Part shown: in pieces, positions 43,657 through 52,613 of the stretch | Layout: each line of letters begins with the position of its first letter | How positions within the stretch are numbered: the first letter of the stretch is position 1 | NCBI GenBank assembly: GCA_045544955.1 | Contig: JAZPZY010000005.1 | Span: forward strand, 1-64,000 | DNA: 64,000 nt | Direction of reading: 5' to 3' | From: SIG701 sp045544955 | Lineage (GTDB): Bacteria > Bacillota > Clostridia > Oscillospirales > CAG-272 | Notes under the pieces: model-generated | The model's input: the letters and a program-made list of their open reading frames with translations, nothing else | Told to the model about the DNA's origin: nothing | Databases searched by the model: none | Translations under genes and position numbers: made by a program

Positions 43657-45072
43657 TTAGTCCTCCTTCTGCGTCCCGAGTACGGACGCTATAAAATCAT
43701 TTTCAACCTTTCGCTGGCGGATCACGTCCCGCCAGTCCTTGCCGCTCTCTGCACACACCGCCTGCAGCGTAGTCATGTTTGCCTCCACGCCCCTAACCGA
43801 TGCGTTTATATCTTTCTGTGGGTCCACCCACTCCCAGCCTACCGGCATCCAGCTGTGTGCCGTATATTTCCGGCGGTTTCTGACGAAATCCGCCGCCCGG
43901 ATCGGCACTTTTCCCTCCAACACGGCATATTCCAGCCATGCCTCGTACACCGGCGTACACAGCTCACAGATGAGCCAGTCCTGCAGCACCTTGAACGTTC
44001 GCTGGTCGTCAAGAAGTGCCTGGCGTGCCGAGGAATAATTTACCCCGGACATATCTCGGGAAAGCGATTCGTAGGACAGTCCCAGGGATGCCGCAAACAG
44101 TCTCGTCTGTATCTTCACAAACTCTGTCATATTGGCACCCGCACCGTTCTGCGGATTGATCGCCTCCACCTTCTCGCCCGGCTGCATCTCCATCACCATA
44201 CCCGGCTTGATGTTCAAACGACGCTCCTTATTCTCGCCTCCGGCCGATGCACGCCCATAGCCACCACCGCTCTCCAGCTTGGTGATGGCAATGCCGAAGC
44301 AAGCAAGCATCCGTTCCTTCACGGTGATCGCTTCGATGTAGCTGTTCAAATGTGCAATAATGGACATGGCGGACGCCAGCGGTGTGATCTCTCTCACTTG
44401 GGATGGGCGGCTCCGGTGCCTGAGATAAAGCACCCGGTTTGCGGGCAGCTCTTCACTCTCCCGCATCACATACGCCGAATCGTACGTATACCCCGACAAA
44501 TGGTAGCTGAGAATGCGTCCCGTGCGATCCACCTCCACGCCGCCGAACACGCTGCCGCCTGCGGCGGAGTACGCACCGTCCAGCTCATCCACTTCCCGGA
44601 TCTGCAAACGGAAACCGTTTTCCTTGTCAAAGCATTTCACGACAAGCAGTCCGCCGTCTATGATCCGCCGGCGAAGTGCCATTCGCTGGATATCCTCAAA
44701 ACTGTAGCTTCCGGTCACGTCACACCGGTTTTGCCATTCCCACCACGCCGTCTCAATGGCACGGTTCAGTGCCGCATCTTCCGTCTTTCCGTCCTCACTC
44801 ATGACGGACGGCTGCAGAACGATGCCGGTAGATACCACGTTTCTCTCAAACGCCGAAAGTGCCGCGTTTACAATATCCGAATTACGCTCCAGATCCCGTG
44901 CACGGGCACGCAGAGTGTCCCGCACGCCGGATTGCTCGTTCTCCGCCGCATCGTTCACCGCTCGCCATCCGCCGTGCAGGCGGTCCTTCGCTGCCGCATC
45001 ATAAGCGCGGAGCAGCTCCCGCTTTCCCCTCTCCGGCGCGACGATGTACCGGAGTTTTTCCCATACGTTCAT
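43657..45072 (-). CDS. Portal protein (lambda gpB family)
   Basis: 471 residues from the ATG at 45072 (GGAGGTGA upstream). Lambda-type portal: LRARARDLERNSDIVNAALS, ERNVVSTGIVLQP, SYHLSGYTYDS and DMSGVNYSSARQALLDDQRT. Dodecameric DNA gate of the head. One base from the capsid gene. Confidence 0.92.
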   Translation of the reverse strand: MNVWEKLRYIVAPERGKRELLRAYDAAAKDRLHGGWRAVNDAAENEQSGVRDTLRARARDLERNSDIVNAALSAFERNVVSTGIVLQPSVMSEDGKTEDAALNRAIETAWWEWQNRCDVTGSYSFEDIQRMALRRRIIDGGLLVVKCFDKENGFRLQIREVDELDGAYSAAGGSVFGGVEVDRTGRILSYHLSGYTYDSAYVMRESEELPANRVLYLRHRSRPSQVREITPLASAMSIIAHLNSYIEAITVKERMLACFGIAITKLESGGGYGRASAGGENKERRLNIKPGMVMEMQPGEKVEAINPQNGAGANMTEFVKIQTRLFAASLGLSYESLSRDMSGVNYSSARQALLDDQRTFKVLQDWLICELCTPVYEAWLEYAVLEGKVPIRAADFVRNRRKYTAHSWMPVGWEWVDPQKDINASVRGVEANMTTLQAVCAESGKDWRDVIRQRKVENDFIASVLGTQKED

Positions 45073-45076
45073 CGTC

Positions 45077-45289
45077 TCACCTCCGGTCAAATTCGGCGTA
45101 CATTACACCGCTGTATCCGCCTGACTGCTCGCCAGCCGCCATGGCACGGAGTTTTCTCCTCTCTTCGTAGAGTGTGCCGAGGCTTGCCCTCTCCACTCTG
45201 CGCGAACCGATAGAATAACTCTGCGCGCCGCTTTCTATGGCTTCGATCGCTTCCTCGATCCGTTTTAACTGTTCACTGTAGGAGTTCAC
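45077..45289 (-). CDS. gpW-like head-tail joining protein
   Basis: 70 residues: YSEQLKRIEEAIEAIESGAQ then GTLYEERRKLRAMAAGEQSG, the lambda gpW-type small helical protein between terminase and portal. Confidence 0.78.
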   Translation of the reverse strand: MNSYSEQLKRIEEAIEAIESGAQSYSIGSRRVERASLGTLYEERRKLRAMAAGEQSGGYSGVMYAEFDRR

Positions 45290-45296
45290 GTCCTAT

Positions 45297-47123
45297 TCAC
45301 CAACTTTCTGTATTTCCGTCCGACCAATCACCGCCGGAGGACCATGCGTCCCCGTCGTGCGCGGACGCCGCTTTTTCCGTTTCCTGAACATTCTCTCCCC
45401 GCGCCGCCGCTCGCGTGATCGCCCGGTATCCCGCAATGTCCGCCGCCGCCGCCGCGTACACCTCGCAGTCCAGATAATGGTTATCTGCATGTGAGGTCTT
45501 CGGCCGCCAGACTGACACTTTTTTGCCGTTTCTTCTCTCTGTCACCTTCTGCTCTGCCGTCACCTGCGAAAGGTACTCCTCATCGCAATCCTCGTATACT
45601 TGGAAGCCGCCAGACGCAAGGATTCCTCCGTAGATCGCGTCCTTGTACAGGCCTGTGTCCACGATCACCAGCTGCATTCCGTTTGCGCGGCTCCCCTCTC
45701 TCTCGATGCTGCTGATGCGGTATCGGCTGTACATCTGCGCCGAGGAACCCTTGGACGGCAGCGCCCACTCCCGATGCACGGCACAGTATTCATACACATC
45801 GTCCGTCTGGTCGCCCGAGTCGATAAGACACAGGTTTACCAGATAACTGCCGCCATCTACCGAGAGATACGGTCTGTTCATAACGTCTGTTATGTCGTCC
45901 CAATGCTCCGCGAATCCGTTTTCGATAAGGCACCTCGTCCCGTCCGGCAGCCACGCCCGTACTACGAAATAAAATCCTCTTCTCTGTACGTCCACACCGC
46001 CCGTGAGCAGCACCGTGCCATGCGGCACCACGCCACGCCCGTATCCGGATGTCTTGCGGCCCAGCAGCTGTGCATCCGCAGAGCCTTCGATTTCCTTCCA
46101 CGGCTCTGCAAGCCAGGAATTCACGAAGTTCATGAGTGACTCCGGATCATCCTTCGACACCTTGAACTCATACGCGATATCGCCAAGCGTCAGCCACGGC
46201 GATGCAATGGCGTTCAGATGATACGCCGAATGCAATTTTGATCCGTTTGAGCGCGTTTCCCGCCACTCTCCCGCGCCTACGGCCTTTTTCAGCATGCGGT
46301 CGTCCATTGCCGAGCCGCAGTGAGGGCAAACGTAAACGGCAGTCTTTCGTGCCAGATTGGCGTCTCCCTTCACGTCGTCCCATCGGATCTGCGAAAATCG
46401 AAGTGTCTGAAAAACGTCGCAGTGCCCGCATGGTACGAAATACTCGTACTGCGTGTCCGCCTCCATCCAGGACGTCCACACGGACCCCGTTTCCAGTGTC
46501 GGTGTGGAGGTAACTACGATTTTCTTTGAGTGACGAAACGTCTTTGTTCGCTCGATGGCAAGATTGATCGGGTTTGCCTCTTTTCCCGCCATTCGCGGGT
46601 ATTTGTCCACCTCATCCATGAGCACATACCGCACGGGACGGGATGCCAGCGATGCCGGCGAATTGGCCCCGGACAGCACGATGTACATATCGTCAAACTG
46701 CAGTTCCAGTTTTTTGGAATGCGGATCAAATTTCCGTGCAATCGGCTCACACAGCTCTATCATCGGCCGCACACGGTTGTCGGAGGTCGTCTCCGCAAGA
46801 TCAATGGTCGGGTACACGGCCATAAGCGGCGATGGGTCCTGGTCTATGGCGTACGCCATGGCGTTCAGGAGCGTCTCTGTGCCGCCCACCTGCGTCGGCT
46901 TCACAAAGGTGATCCGCTCCACCTCCTTGTCACCGAAGGCATCCATGATCGCCCGGAGGTACGGCGTGCGGTCCGTCCGCCATCTGCCCGGCTCTGCGTT
47001 GGACTTTGCCCCAAGGATCCGGTACCTGTCCGCCCACTGGGATACGGTCAGATCATCCGGCGGCTTCAATACCGCCAATGCGTCCGCGATATACGCAGGA
47101 AACAGCGTTTCATTCTCCGTCAT
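45297..47123 (-). CDS. Terminase large subunit (lambda gpA family)
   Basis: 608 residues from the ATG at 47123. ATPase: KPTQVGGTETLLNAMAYAID (Walker A variant), SRPVRYVLMDEVDKYP (Walker B) and STPTLETGSVW. Zinc-like pairs CGHC and CPHCG lie in the middle. C-terminal nuclease: GGVDVQRRGFYFVVRAWLPD and HADNHYLDCEVYAA. Lambda-type terminases cut at cos ends. Confidence 0.93.
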   Translation of the reverse strand: MTENETLFPAYIADALAVLKPPDDLTVSQWADRYRILGAKSNAEPGRWRTDRTPYLRAIMDAFGDKEVERITFVKPTQVGGTETLLNAMAYAIDQDPSPLMAVYPTIDLAETTSDNRVRPMIELCEPIARKFDPHSKKLELQFDDMYIVLSGANSPASLASRPVRYVLMDEVDKYPRMAGKEANPINLAIERTKTFRHSKKIVVTSTPTLETGSVWTSWMEADTQYEYFVPCGHCDVFQTLRFSQIRWDDVKGDANLARKTAVYVCPHCGSAMDDRMLKKAVGAGEWRETRSNGSKLHSAYHLNAIASPWLTLGDIAYEFKVSKDDPESLMNFVNSWLAEPWKEIEGSADAQLLGRKTSGYGRGVVPHGTVLLTGGVDVQRRGFYFVVRAWLPDGTRCLIENGFAEHWDDITDVMNRPYLSVDGGSYLVNLCLIDSGDQTDDVYEYCAVHREWALPSKGSSAQMYSRYRISSIEREGSRANGMQLVIVDTGLYKDAIYGGILASGGFQVYEDCDEEYLSQVTAEQKVTERRNGKKVSVWRPKTSHADNHYLDCEVYAAAAADIAGYRAITRAAARGENVQETEKAASAHDGDAWSSGGDWSDGNTESW

Positions 47124-47616
47124 ACTGGAAATCTCCCGCACTCATCTGCCTGAGTGCATCGTTGATCCGGCCGGTGATTCTTTTGTCCAGCTCCCGTGCC
47201 GTCTCCGGCGTGATCTCCGGGGCAATCTCCGAAACGATCTCCCGCCCGAGTGCCTGCAATTCTTTTTTTAGTACACCGCAGAACCGCCGCAGATCCTCCG
47301 TAATCTGTTCAGTCGGCAAGAGCTCCCCCTTCAGAGACATTACCTTCATCTGCTGCAGTTCCGCCAGAGCCGCCTTATGCTGTCCTTCGTAGTAAATCTT
47401 CTGTTGTGCCAGTGTCATATTCCCGACGTCTTTTGATTCATCCGGCGAACCGGCACCACGCCATTTCGCCACATCCCGGAGAGAATATACGCCGCGGCCG
47501 TACTTCGGACATCCCGCCTTTGTCCACAAGTTCACTGTCCTCGTGGACACGTCGTAGATCTTCGCCAGCATCTCCGATGATACCAGCACGTCATCCTCCA
47601 GCACCTTGACCTTCAC
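47110..47616 (-). CDS. Terminase small subunit (Nu1-like)
   Basis: 168 residues. A GTG at 47616 is preferred because AGGAGG lies 7 bases upstream; the frame is open further. Winged helix EMLAKIYDVSTRTVNLWTKA recognises DNA; the helical C-terminus (EDLRRFCGVLKKELQALGRE) contacts gpA. Overlaps the large subunit by 14 bases. Confidence 0.85.
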   Translation of the reverse strand: MKVKVLEDDVLVSSEMLAKIYDVSTRTVNLWTKAGCPKYGRGVYSLRDVAKWRGAGSPDESKDVGNMTLAQQKIYYEGQHKAALAELQQMKVMSLKGELLPTEQITEDLRRFCGVLKKELQALGREIVSEIAPEITPETARELDKRITGRINDALRQMSAGDFQYDGE

Positions 47617-47631
47617 AGCATCCCTCCTATC

Positions 47632-47763
47632 GCGAAATTTTAAGTCAAGCCGATTTCGCAATTTCCGCACGCGCACCCATTATGCACGCCCGTGCGGCAA
47701 ATGCGAAATTGCGAAGCGATTTTTTCACCCACAAAACCGGTGAAATTTCGCGGCTCGTTTCGC
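47632..47763. other. Possible cos/terminase-binding site with GCGAAAT repeats
   Basis: In the gap of about 360 bases before the terminase genes, GCGAAAT or its complement ATTTCGC occurs at 47632-47638, 47653-47659, 47703-47709 and 47745-47751, with near copies at 47711 (GCGAAG) and 47757 (GTTTCGC). A repeat cluster directly before a Nu1-like gene is where lambda-type cosB sites lie. The cut site itself was not identified. The rest of 47764-47940 shows nothing clear. Confidence 0.4.
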
Positions 47764-47946
47764 CCCGCTCCCGGTACCCCGGTCAGAAGTACCTACTCTC
47801 CCGACAGTGGAGGCTGTTTCCGTCCTTCGGTGCGATGCTTTTTCAAACACCGCACCCAGACGCCCTTCCACTTACATCCGGCAGTGCGCTATGACTACCC
47901 TGAGAGTATTGTAATTTCAAAAAAGTGCAATTAAGTGCAAAAAAAT

Positions 47947-47969
47947 AACGGAGGCTTTTACACCTCCGT
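47947..47969 (-). terminator. Terminator of the early region
   Basis: ACGGAGG (47948-47954) pairs with CCTCCGT (47963-47969). On the minus strand it is followed by TATTTTTTTG. It ends the early minus-strand operon just after the regulator gene at 47975. Confidence 0.8.
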
Positions 47970-47974
47970 TTTTG

Positions 47975-48331
47975 TTATTGGTTTTCGAGTTCCCGTATCG
48001 CATCCCTCGTGAGATACGATATAGATCGCTCCGACTTTTCCATCACCACGGCAGTCTTCAGCCGGCCCCATCCCTTGATGAAGCGGTAATACAAAACGCT
48101 TCTGTGGAGAGGATGCGACAGTTCCTGGATCGCCGCTTCGATCCTCTCCGCCGATCGTGTCCTCTCCGCGATGATCCGCTCGTATCGCTTCGCTACGCGC
48201 AAGGCCGCCTGTCGCTCACTGGGAGAGGACGTATATAAAGCCCCCCTCTCCGCTTCCGCTTTCCGGCGGTGGAGCTCCGCGAGTTCCCTCTTCACCACTC
48301 GATATTCCCTGAGTTCTTCTTTTGTCACCAT
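47975..48331 (-). CDS. DUF1492/ArpU-type late transcription regulator
   Basis: 118 residues: N-terminal coiled region (REYRVVKRELAELHRRKAEA) and a sigma-region-4-like helix-turn-helix (LYYRFIKGWGRLKTAVVMEK, SERSISYLTRDAIREL). Such proteins (ArpU, RinA-like) switch on late genes and sit at the end of the early operon just before terminase, as here. Confidence 0.78.
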   Translation of the reverse strand: MVTKEELREYRVVKRELAELHRRKAEAERGALYTSSPSERQAALRVAKRYERIIAERTRSAERIEAAIQELSHPLHRSVLYYRFIKGWGRLKTAVVMEKSERSISYLTRDAIRELENQ

Positions 48332-48792
48332 GTTTCTACCTCCTGTACCTCCTTCACTTCGATTCCGTGTATCTCCCGCATCAGCTTACGCTTGTCAAGA
48401 TATGTCCTCGTGCGTGTCGCCGCGGATTTCACATCCTCCACCACCAGCACTCCTCCCTGCCGGTATGAAAAATCCGCCCGGTACCGGAGAGCACGCACCC
48501 TCTCCCCATCCGATGTGGTGTATGCTTCGATCAGCGTAAACTCTGGCTGTATTTTCAAATCGCTGATCTGGCCAGATCTGAGCAGCAGAACAAGCGCGTC
48601 ATAGCGGCGCGCTTCTTTTTTGCTGTCAAATTTCAGTTTCCCGCGGTCCTCTTTCACCGCACCGTACTTTCCGTGCCGTTTTCCGTCCCGGACGTCCGGC
48701 AATTTCGTCTCACCGCACTGCCGCCGATAGATCTCCAAGGCACGTTTCGCGGCAACGTCGGAGAGATCGTTTATGCTGATTCCCACGCCCAC
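48325..48792 (-). CDS. DUF1064 family phage protein (possible Holliday-junction resolvase-like)
   Basis: 155 residues: GKYGAVKEDRGKLKFDSKKE then FTLIEAYTTSDGERVRALRY and VVEDVKSAATRTRTYLDKRK. DUF1064 has the PD-(D/E)xK-like pattern (E in FDSKKEARRYD, YRADFSY, VVEDVKS). Likely a DNA repair or resolution nuclease. Confidence 0.78.
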   Translation of the reverse strand: MGVGISINDLSDVAAKRALEIYRRQCGETKLPDVRDGKRHGKYGAVKEDRGKLKFDSKKEARRYDALVLLLRSGQISDLKIQPEFTLIEAYTTSDGERVRALRYRADFSYRQGGVLVVEDVKSAATRTRTYLDKRKLMREIHGIEVKEVQEVETW

Positions 48793-48861
48793 ACCTCCTC
48801 TGTGGTTCTAAAATCTTACGCATCTACAAGGATATACACGGCTGCACTCACGGCAGCCGCA

Positions 48862-49614
48862 CTATTCCACTTTCGGGACATCTTTTTTACTGTAATTTCG
48901 TTTTTTCGGTGGTATTATGTATATAAAGTGTAAGAATCCAAAAGGAGTAGTTTCTGCTTTTACCAAAACGTATCCCTTCGGTGCGCTCGGAGGATTCTTT
49001 TCGCTGTACTCTTCTTTCACTTCCTCGGCCGGTTCTTCCTGCGGTTTTTCATGGTTCCTTGTGGCATAGTAGTGATGACCGCCCTGTTCAGGCGTCCAGT
49101 TCTTCCAGTAATATTCAGCAAGCTGCGTATAATCTCGTCCTCGATCCACTCCATCGTATATATTGTGTTCCCGCAGCGGTTGGCATTCTTTGATTTTTCC
49201 CCACGTCCATTGCTCCAAAATCTCATCTCGCGGCACACCGCCAATGATAGCGTGAAAATGAATCTTTCCACTCTTTTTGTGCTGTCCCATCACGACAATA
49301 ATCTTGGCATCCGGATATCGGCGGCGAAGGCGGCGCACATAAACGGAACGCATTCTGCGCCCGTCGTCAAATTCATAAATTTCATAATCCGAATTAAAAG
49401 TAAAGGTGCACTTAAAGGAGGACGGGTCGTGATTTGCGTTCACGAGGCGGATAAACTTCCGGAGAGCAACTCTATCCTTAAACGCTATATATTCCTCTGC
49501 AGTAGAAAAACGCACACGCTTTTTGTATGTTTTCGGATTTGCAAAATCCGGTATACTGTATACCACCTGTTCACATACACACCCGGCGTAGATTGCCTTT
49601 TTTACCCGCTTCAT
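48862..49614 (-). CDS. HUH-endonuclease replication initiator (Rep)
   Basis: 250 residues. The metal-binding HUH motif is in KSGKIHFHAIIGGVPRD, and the catalytic Tyr is probably in QLAEYYWKNWTPEQ. Upstream FKCTFTFNSDYE and RRRYPDAKIIVVMGQH complete the palm-like fold. It nicks one strand and starts rolling-circle replication, as P2 gpA does, though P2 gpA is much larger. A hairpin (48839-48859) follows the stop. Confidence 0.82.
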   Translation of the reverse strand: MKRVKKAIYAGCVCEQVVYSIPDFANPKTYKKRVRFSTAEEYIAFKDRVALRKFIRLVNANHDPSSFKCTFTFNSDYEIYEFDDGRRMRSVYVRRLRRRYPDAKIIVVMGQHKKSGKIHFHAIIGGVPRDEILEQWTWGKIKECQPLREHNIYDGVDRGRDYTQLAEYYWKNWTPEQGGHHYYATRNHEKPQEEPAEEVKEEYSEKNPPSAPKGYVLVKAETTPFGFLHFIYIIPPKKRNYSKKDVPKVE

Positions 49615-49636
49615 ATACCCCTCGCTTTATGTTCCA

Positions 49637-49668
49637 AATCCGCACGGACATTTTTGTCCGTGCGGATT
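49637..49668. terminator. Hairpin between Rep gene and upstream gene
   Basis: AATCCGCACGGAC pairs perfectly over 13 bp with its complement at 49656-49668. The T run (TTGTTTTGTTT) is on the plus side, so the best terminator direction is against the operon. It may also act as an RNA-processing or partial stop site. Confidence 0.5.
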
Positions 49669-49676
49669 GTTTTGTT

Positions 49677-50288
49677 TCACGACTCGTTTACGATTCCCGT
49701 CACCGGGATCTGGTACCCATGCAGCCGTTCTACCATATCCTCGCTGATGCGGTATCCATAGTTTTTGGCTCGCCTGTCACCCTCCAGTGCATCGGCAAGC
49801 ATATCCGTCACTTCCGGATGCACAATGTGTACACCGATCACGGCACATACGCTCATGCCGTCAAAAACGGCGACTGCGTACAGTCCCTCTCCCACACGCC
49901 GGAGTGCAAAGGATATTTCTACCGCCTGTGCGATCGGATGCATATACCGCTCGTTTATCCAGTATGTACGCCTGTCTTCCGCAAACAAAGGCAGAAGAAG
50001 CCGCCCTCTCCACTGGCAAAGCATCAGCGAATCCGCGAGCATCGTGTCGTCCGAATCCAGATCATCGAACACACTGCCGGGATCCTCGATGAAATCAACG
50101 GTATACGCCTCCCGCTTATCTGCCGGAACGTCCATCATCGCCAGCAGCTGCTCTGCACCGGTGATCGTTGGCACGCAGTACATGGGATACGCCGCACCGC
50201 CTACGCTGAGCCACTGTACGCCGCCGTGCGTGAATATCTGCAGATACGTGAACCGTTTCACGATCTGCGACAGTTTAGATAGTTTCAT
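49677..50288 (-). CDS. Phage early protein of unknown function
   Basis: 203 residues, soluble: WLSVGGAAYPMYCVPTITGA, LLPLFAEDRRTYWINERYMH, LYAVAVFDGMSVCAVIGVHI. No motif recognised. The start overlaps the next upstream gene by 4 bases. Confidence 0.65.
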   Translation of the reverse strand: MKLSKLSQIVKRFTYLQIFTHGGVQWLSVGGAAYPMYCVPTITGAEQLLAMMDVPADKREAYTVDFIEDPGSVFDDLDSDDTMLADSLMLCQWRGRLLLPLFAEDRRTYWINERYMHPIAQAVEISFALRRVGEGLYAVAVFDGMSVCAVIGVHIVHPEVTDMLADALEGDRRAKNYGYRISEDMVERLHGYQIPVTGIVNES

Positions 50289-50740
50289 AAGTTCCCTCCA
50301 TATGATGCCACCAGTGCCGCTTCAAAAAAGTCGTCCGTTTCAAAACTTCCCGCCGTTTTTTCTACCATCATTTTTCGATTGCCATCCCGACGCGCCCAGT
50401 TTCGAATTACCGCAAGGTAGTTCTTGTATGTCTTCCCACTCACGGCAACGTAAGCACTCACCGCTTCAATACGATCACGAAAATCCTCTGGGAATTCTTC
50501 CTGCACCTTTTCGTATTCATCGTCAGATAGCAGCACGTTCTTATACTCCCCGTATTTGTGCTTTTTGTTTCTCTCCTCATCCGAACGAAGAAATAGCGTT
50601 GGTGCACTCTCTAACCGTTCCAGAACCCATGCAAGAGTTTCAGCAGCACGTTTGTCCCCCACTCTTTCGGCAATAGATTTTTGCGGCGCTATTTCCTCTG
50701 AGAAAGCGGTAGCGTCAATCAAACGCATTTCTCTTGCCAT
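50285..50740 (-). CDS. Early protein with replisome-organiser-like C-terminus
   Basis: 151 residues from the ATG at 50740. The N-terminus MRLIDATAFSE...LERLESAPTL resembles short phage proteins. The C-terminal LLSDDEYEKVQEEFPEDFRD, ... SGKTYKNYLAVIRNWARRDG is the tail module found in phage replication organisers and DnaD-like proteins. Probably helps Rep or host helicase loading; inferred. Confidence 0.65.
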   Translation of the reverse strand: MAREMRLIDATAFSEEIAPQKSIAERVGDKRAAETLAWVLERLESAPTLFLRSDEERNKKHKYGEYKNVLLSDDEYEKVQEEFPEDFRDRIEAVSAYVAVSGKTYKNYLAVIRNWARRDGNRKMMVEKTAGSFETDDFFEAALVASYGGNL

Positions 50741-51102
50741 GCTCCACACTTCCCTTCCACTGCATCCGCAATTTTCAACCACAGTTCTTCCGTTACCTCA
50801 ATAACGTTTCCAAGTCCCAAAACATGCCGCCGGGTACAGAGAGCCCCACGCATTGCTTCGGCGATTTCCAACTGCACCGACATATCCTTGTTCTCGCGGT
50901 AATCCGTAAGCCCAATGAGGTAATCGCTGGTTACTTCAAAAAATTCCGCAAGTTTTGCAAGAACTTCTATATCCGGTACCCGTGTTTCCCGCTCGTAAAG
51001 AGTAACGCTTTGACGAGAGATGCCGATCTTATCTGCAAGTTCTCCCTGGATAAGACCACGTTCTTCCCGTAATTCCCGCAACCTTTTTGCAAAGATTTCC
51101 AT
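50719..51102 (-). CDS. XRE-family transcriptional regulator
   Basis: 127 residues from the ATG at 51102 (AAGGAAC upstream). Helix-turn-helix LREERGLIQGELADKIGISR, QSVTLYERETRVPDIEVLAK at the N-terminus and a 60-residue C-terminal part of unknown role. A second HTH protein inside the early operon, distinct from the Cro/CI pair. Confidence 0.85.
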   Translation of the reverse strand: MEIFAKRLRELREERGLIQGELADKIGISRQSVTLYERETRVPDIEVLAKLAEFFEVTSDYLIGLTDYRENKDMSVQLEIAEAMRGALCTRRHVLGLGNVIEVTEELWLKIADAVEGKCGAWQEKCV

Positions 51103-51146
51103 ATTATGTTCCTTTCTCAAAGCGGTGACAATTTGTCACCATTCCG

Positions 51147-51566
51147 TTAAAACGGTAATTCTTCATCTGGAGCGATCTCCTCAAAATGCGGCTGTACCGG
51201 CGGCGCGGCCGCAGCCTGTCCGGCGGCACTGTCTGATTTGGAATCTATGAAGTGCGCTTCATCGGCGACCACCTCCGTGGCGTACCGCTTCGCCCCGTTC
51301 TGATCCGTCCATGACCGGGACTGCAGACTGCCCACAATGCAGATGGACGATCCTTTGCGGAAATACCGCGTTATGAACTCCGCAATCCCTCTCCAAGCGG
51401 TGACGTTGATGAAATCCGCCTGTGGATCGCCGTCCTTCGGTTTGTACGTACGGTTCACGGCGATGGAGAAGGTTGTCACCAGCACACCGGCCGGTGTGGT
51501 CTTCAGCTCCGGATCGGCGGTCAGCCGCCCGGCAAGAATCACCTTGTTAAAGTTTAAGTTTGCCAT
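51147..51566 (-). CDS. ssb: Single-stranded DNA-binding protein
   Basis: 139 residues from MANLNFNKVILAGRLTADPE. OB fold with FSIAVNRTYKP, DFINVTAWRGIAEFITRYFR and GSLQSRSWTDQNG. The acidic tip DEELPF binds partner proteins. Protects single strands made by rolling-circle replication. Confidence 0.95.
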   Translation of the reverse strand: MANLNFNKVILAGRLTADPELKTTPAGVLVTTFSIAVNRTYKPKDGDPQADFINVTAWRGIAEFITRYFRKGSSICIVGSLQSRSWTDQNGAKRYATEVVADEAHFIDSKSDSAAGQAAAAPPVQPHFEEIAPDEELPF

Positions 51567-51574
51567 CGGGAGCC

Positions 51575-51901
51575 TCACCATTCTCTTTCCATGTTGATCG
51601 GTGTTCCGACCGTTCCAACGCTCTCGTTGCTGTCGGTCGGCCTGAAGTGTTCTCCGGGCATCGGGTACATATACCGGAACATAAGGTAGTTTGCTGCGTC
51701 CACAAGATGCTCCGTGTTATGGTCTTTCTTGAACGCTTCGATACACCTTTCAGCCGTTGCTACGGCGTCCACTCTGCCGCTTGCAAAGTTATCCCTCGCC
51801 GGTCCGTATTTGTAATACGATACCTCCACACGGTATTTTCTTTCTTTGTCGAATGAATCGCTGTAATCACTTGCGATTTTCCTTTTTTCGTTATCGGTCA
51901 T
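51575..51901 (-). CDS. Phage protein of unknown function
   Basis: 108 residues: YYKYGPARDNFASGRVDAVA, HLVDAANYLMFRYMYPMPGE, HFRPTDSNESVG. The VDAANYLMFRYMYP pattern recurs in early regions of Clostridia phages as a conserved hypothetical. Overlaps its upstream neighbour by 11 bases. Confidence 0.65.
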   Translation of the reverse strand: MTDNEKRKIASDYSDSFDKERKYRVEVSYYKYGPARDNFASGRVDAVATAERCIEAFKKDHNTEHLVDAANYLMFRYMYPMPGEHFRPTDSNESVGTVGTPINMEREW

Positions 51902-52280
51902 TCGCTTTCATCCTTTCTGCAAGTGCCCTCTCCGCTTCTTCTCGGGTGAGGAATGCGAATTGTGTTCCAATCGGCACTTTATCACCTTCTATCAGCACGT
52001 ACCATTCGTGCCCATCCCACGCGAGTACTCTCACACCGTCCGGATCTTCGTATACTCCGGCAGGATAGTAACCAAAATCACTCTCATCGTCGTCTTCGCT
52101 GTACCACCACAGAGGGTCCCCCACCTTGCACGGCGGCAGAAGCACACCGTGTGCAAGGAGGTACTCGGCAGTATCTGCAATGACCTCCTCATAGTCGGTA
52201 ATACATTTATTCGCCGAGTTTTCATCGGCTTTTTTCAGCAGATCTTTCAGTCTGTCAAGCATATCGTTTTCAGCCATCAA
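51891..52280 (-). CDS. Phage protein of unknown function
   Basis: 129 residues, acidic: ITDYEEVIADTAEYLLAHGV, LLPPCKVGDPLWWYSEDDDE, ending FAFLTREEAERALAERMKAN. A common architecture among small phage proteins with an SH3-like KVGDxLW stretch. No function known. Confidence 0.6.
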   Translation of the reverse strand: MMAENDMLDRLKDLLKKADENSANKCITDYEEVIADTAEYLLAHGVLLPPCKVGDPLWWYSEDDDESDFGYYPAGVYEDPDGVRVLAWDGHEWYVLIEGDKVPIGTQFAFLTREEAERALAERMKANDR

Positions 52281-52283
52281 GAC

Positions 52284-52613
52284 TCACCGCCTTTCTTCAT
52301 CACATTTTGTCGCTAACGGAACAGAATAACCTTTTGCAAGTTTCGAAAGATCGAACGGATCTGTATGCCGGTAAACAGTACACGGCTTTATTCCCATAAT
52401 AATCATATCTTTTTTTACATAATCTGGATTATCGAAAATATAATCAACATAGACAAGGCAGCTATTGCCTGTCCAATACTGTCCGTCGAACTCATTCAAC
52501 GCTAACAAATCGCCTTTGTGATAAGGTCTGTCATTTTTTCGGATTTCAAAGGTCTTTTCCCCCGAAATAACGGCGTTGAAAAATTCGGGAAATATCTTCA
52601 ATTCGTGTATCAT
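52284..52613 (-). CDS. DUF3850 (ASCH/PUA-like) protein
   Basis: 109 residues: HELKIFPEFFNAVISGEKTF, EIRKNDRPYHKGDLLALNEF. The DUF3850 ASCH-like fold probably binds RNA or modified nucleotides. Common in phage early regions. Confidence 0.85.
   Translation of the reverse strand: MIHELKIFPEFFNAVISGEKTFEIRKNDRPYHKGDLLALNEFDGQYWTGNSCLVYVDYIFDNPDYVKKDMIIMGIKPCTVYRHTDPFDLSKLAKGYSVPLATKCDEERR

Noticed and set aside
43504..45213. 569-codon open frame opposite portal and capsid genes
   Set aside because: His/Arg-rich composition typical of a reverse-strand shadow; portal motifs are certain.
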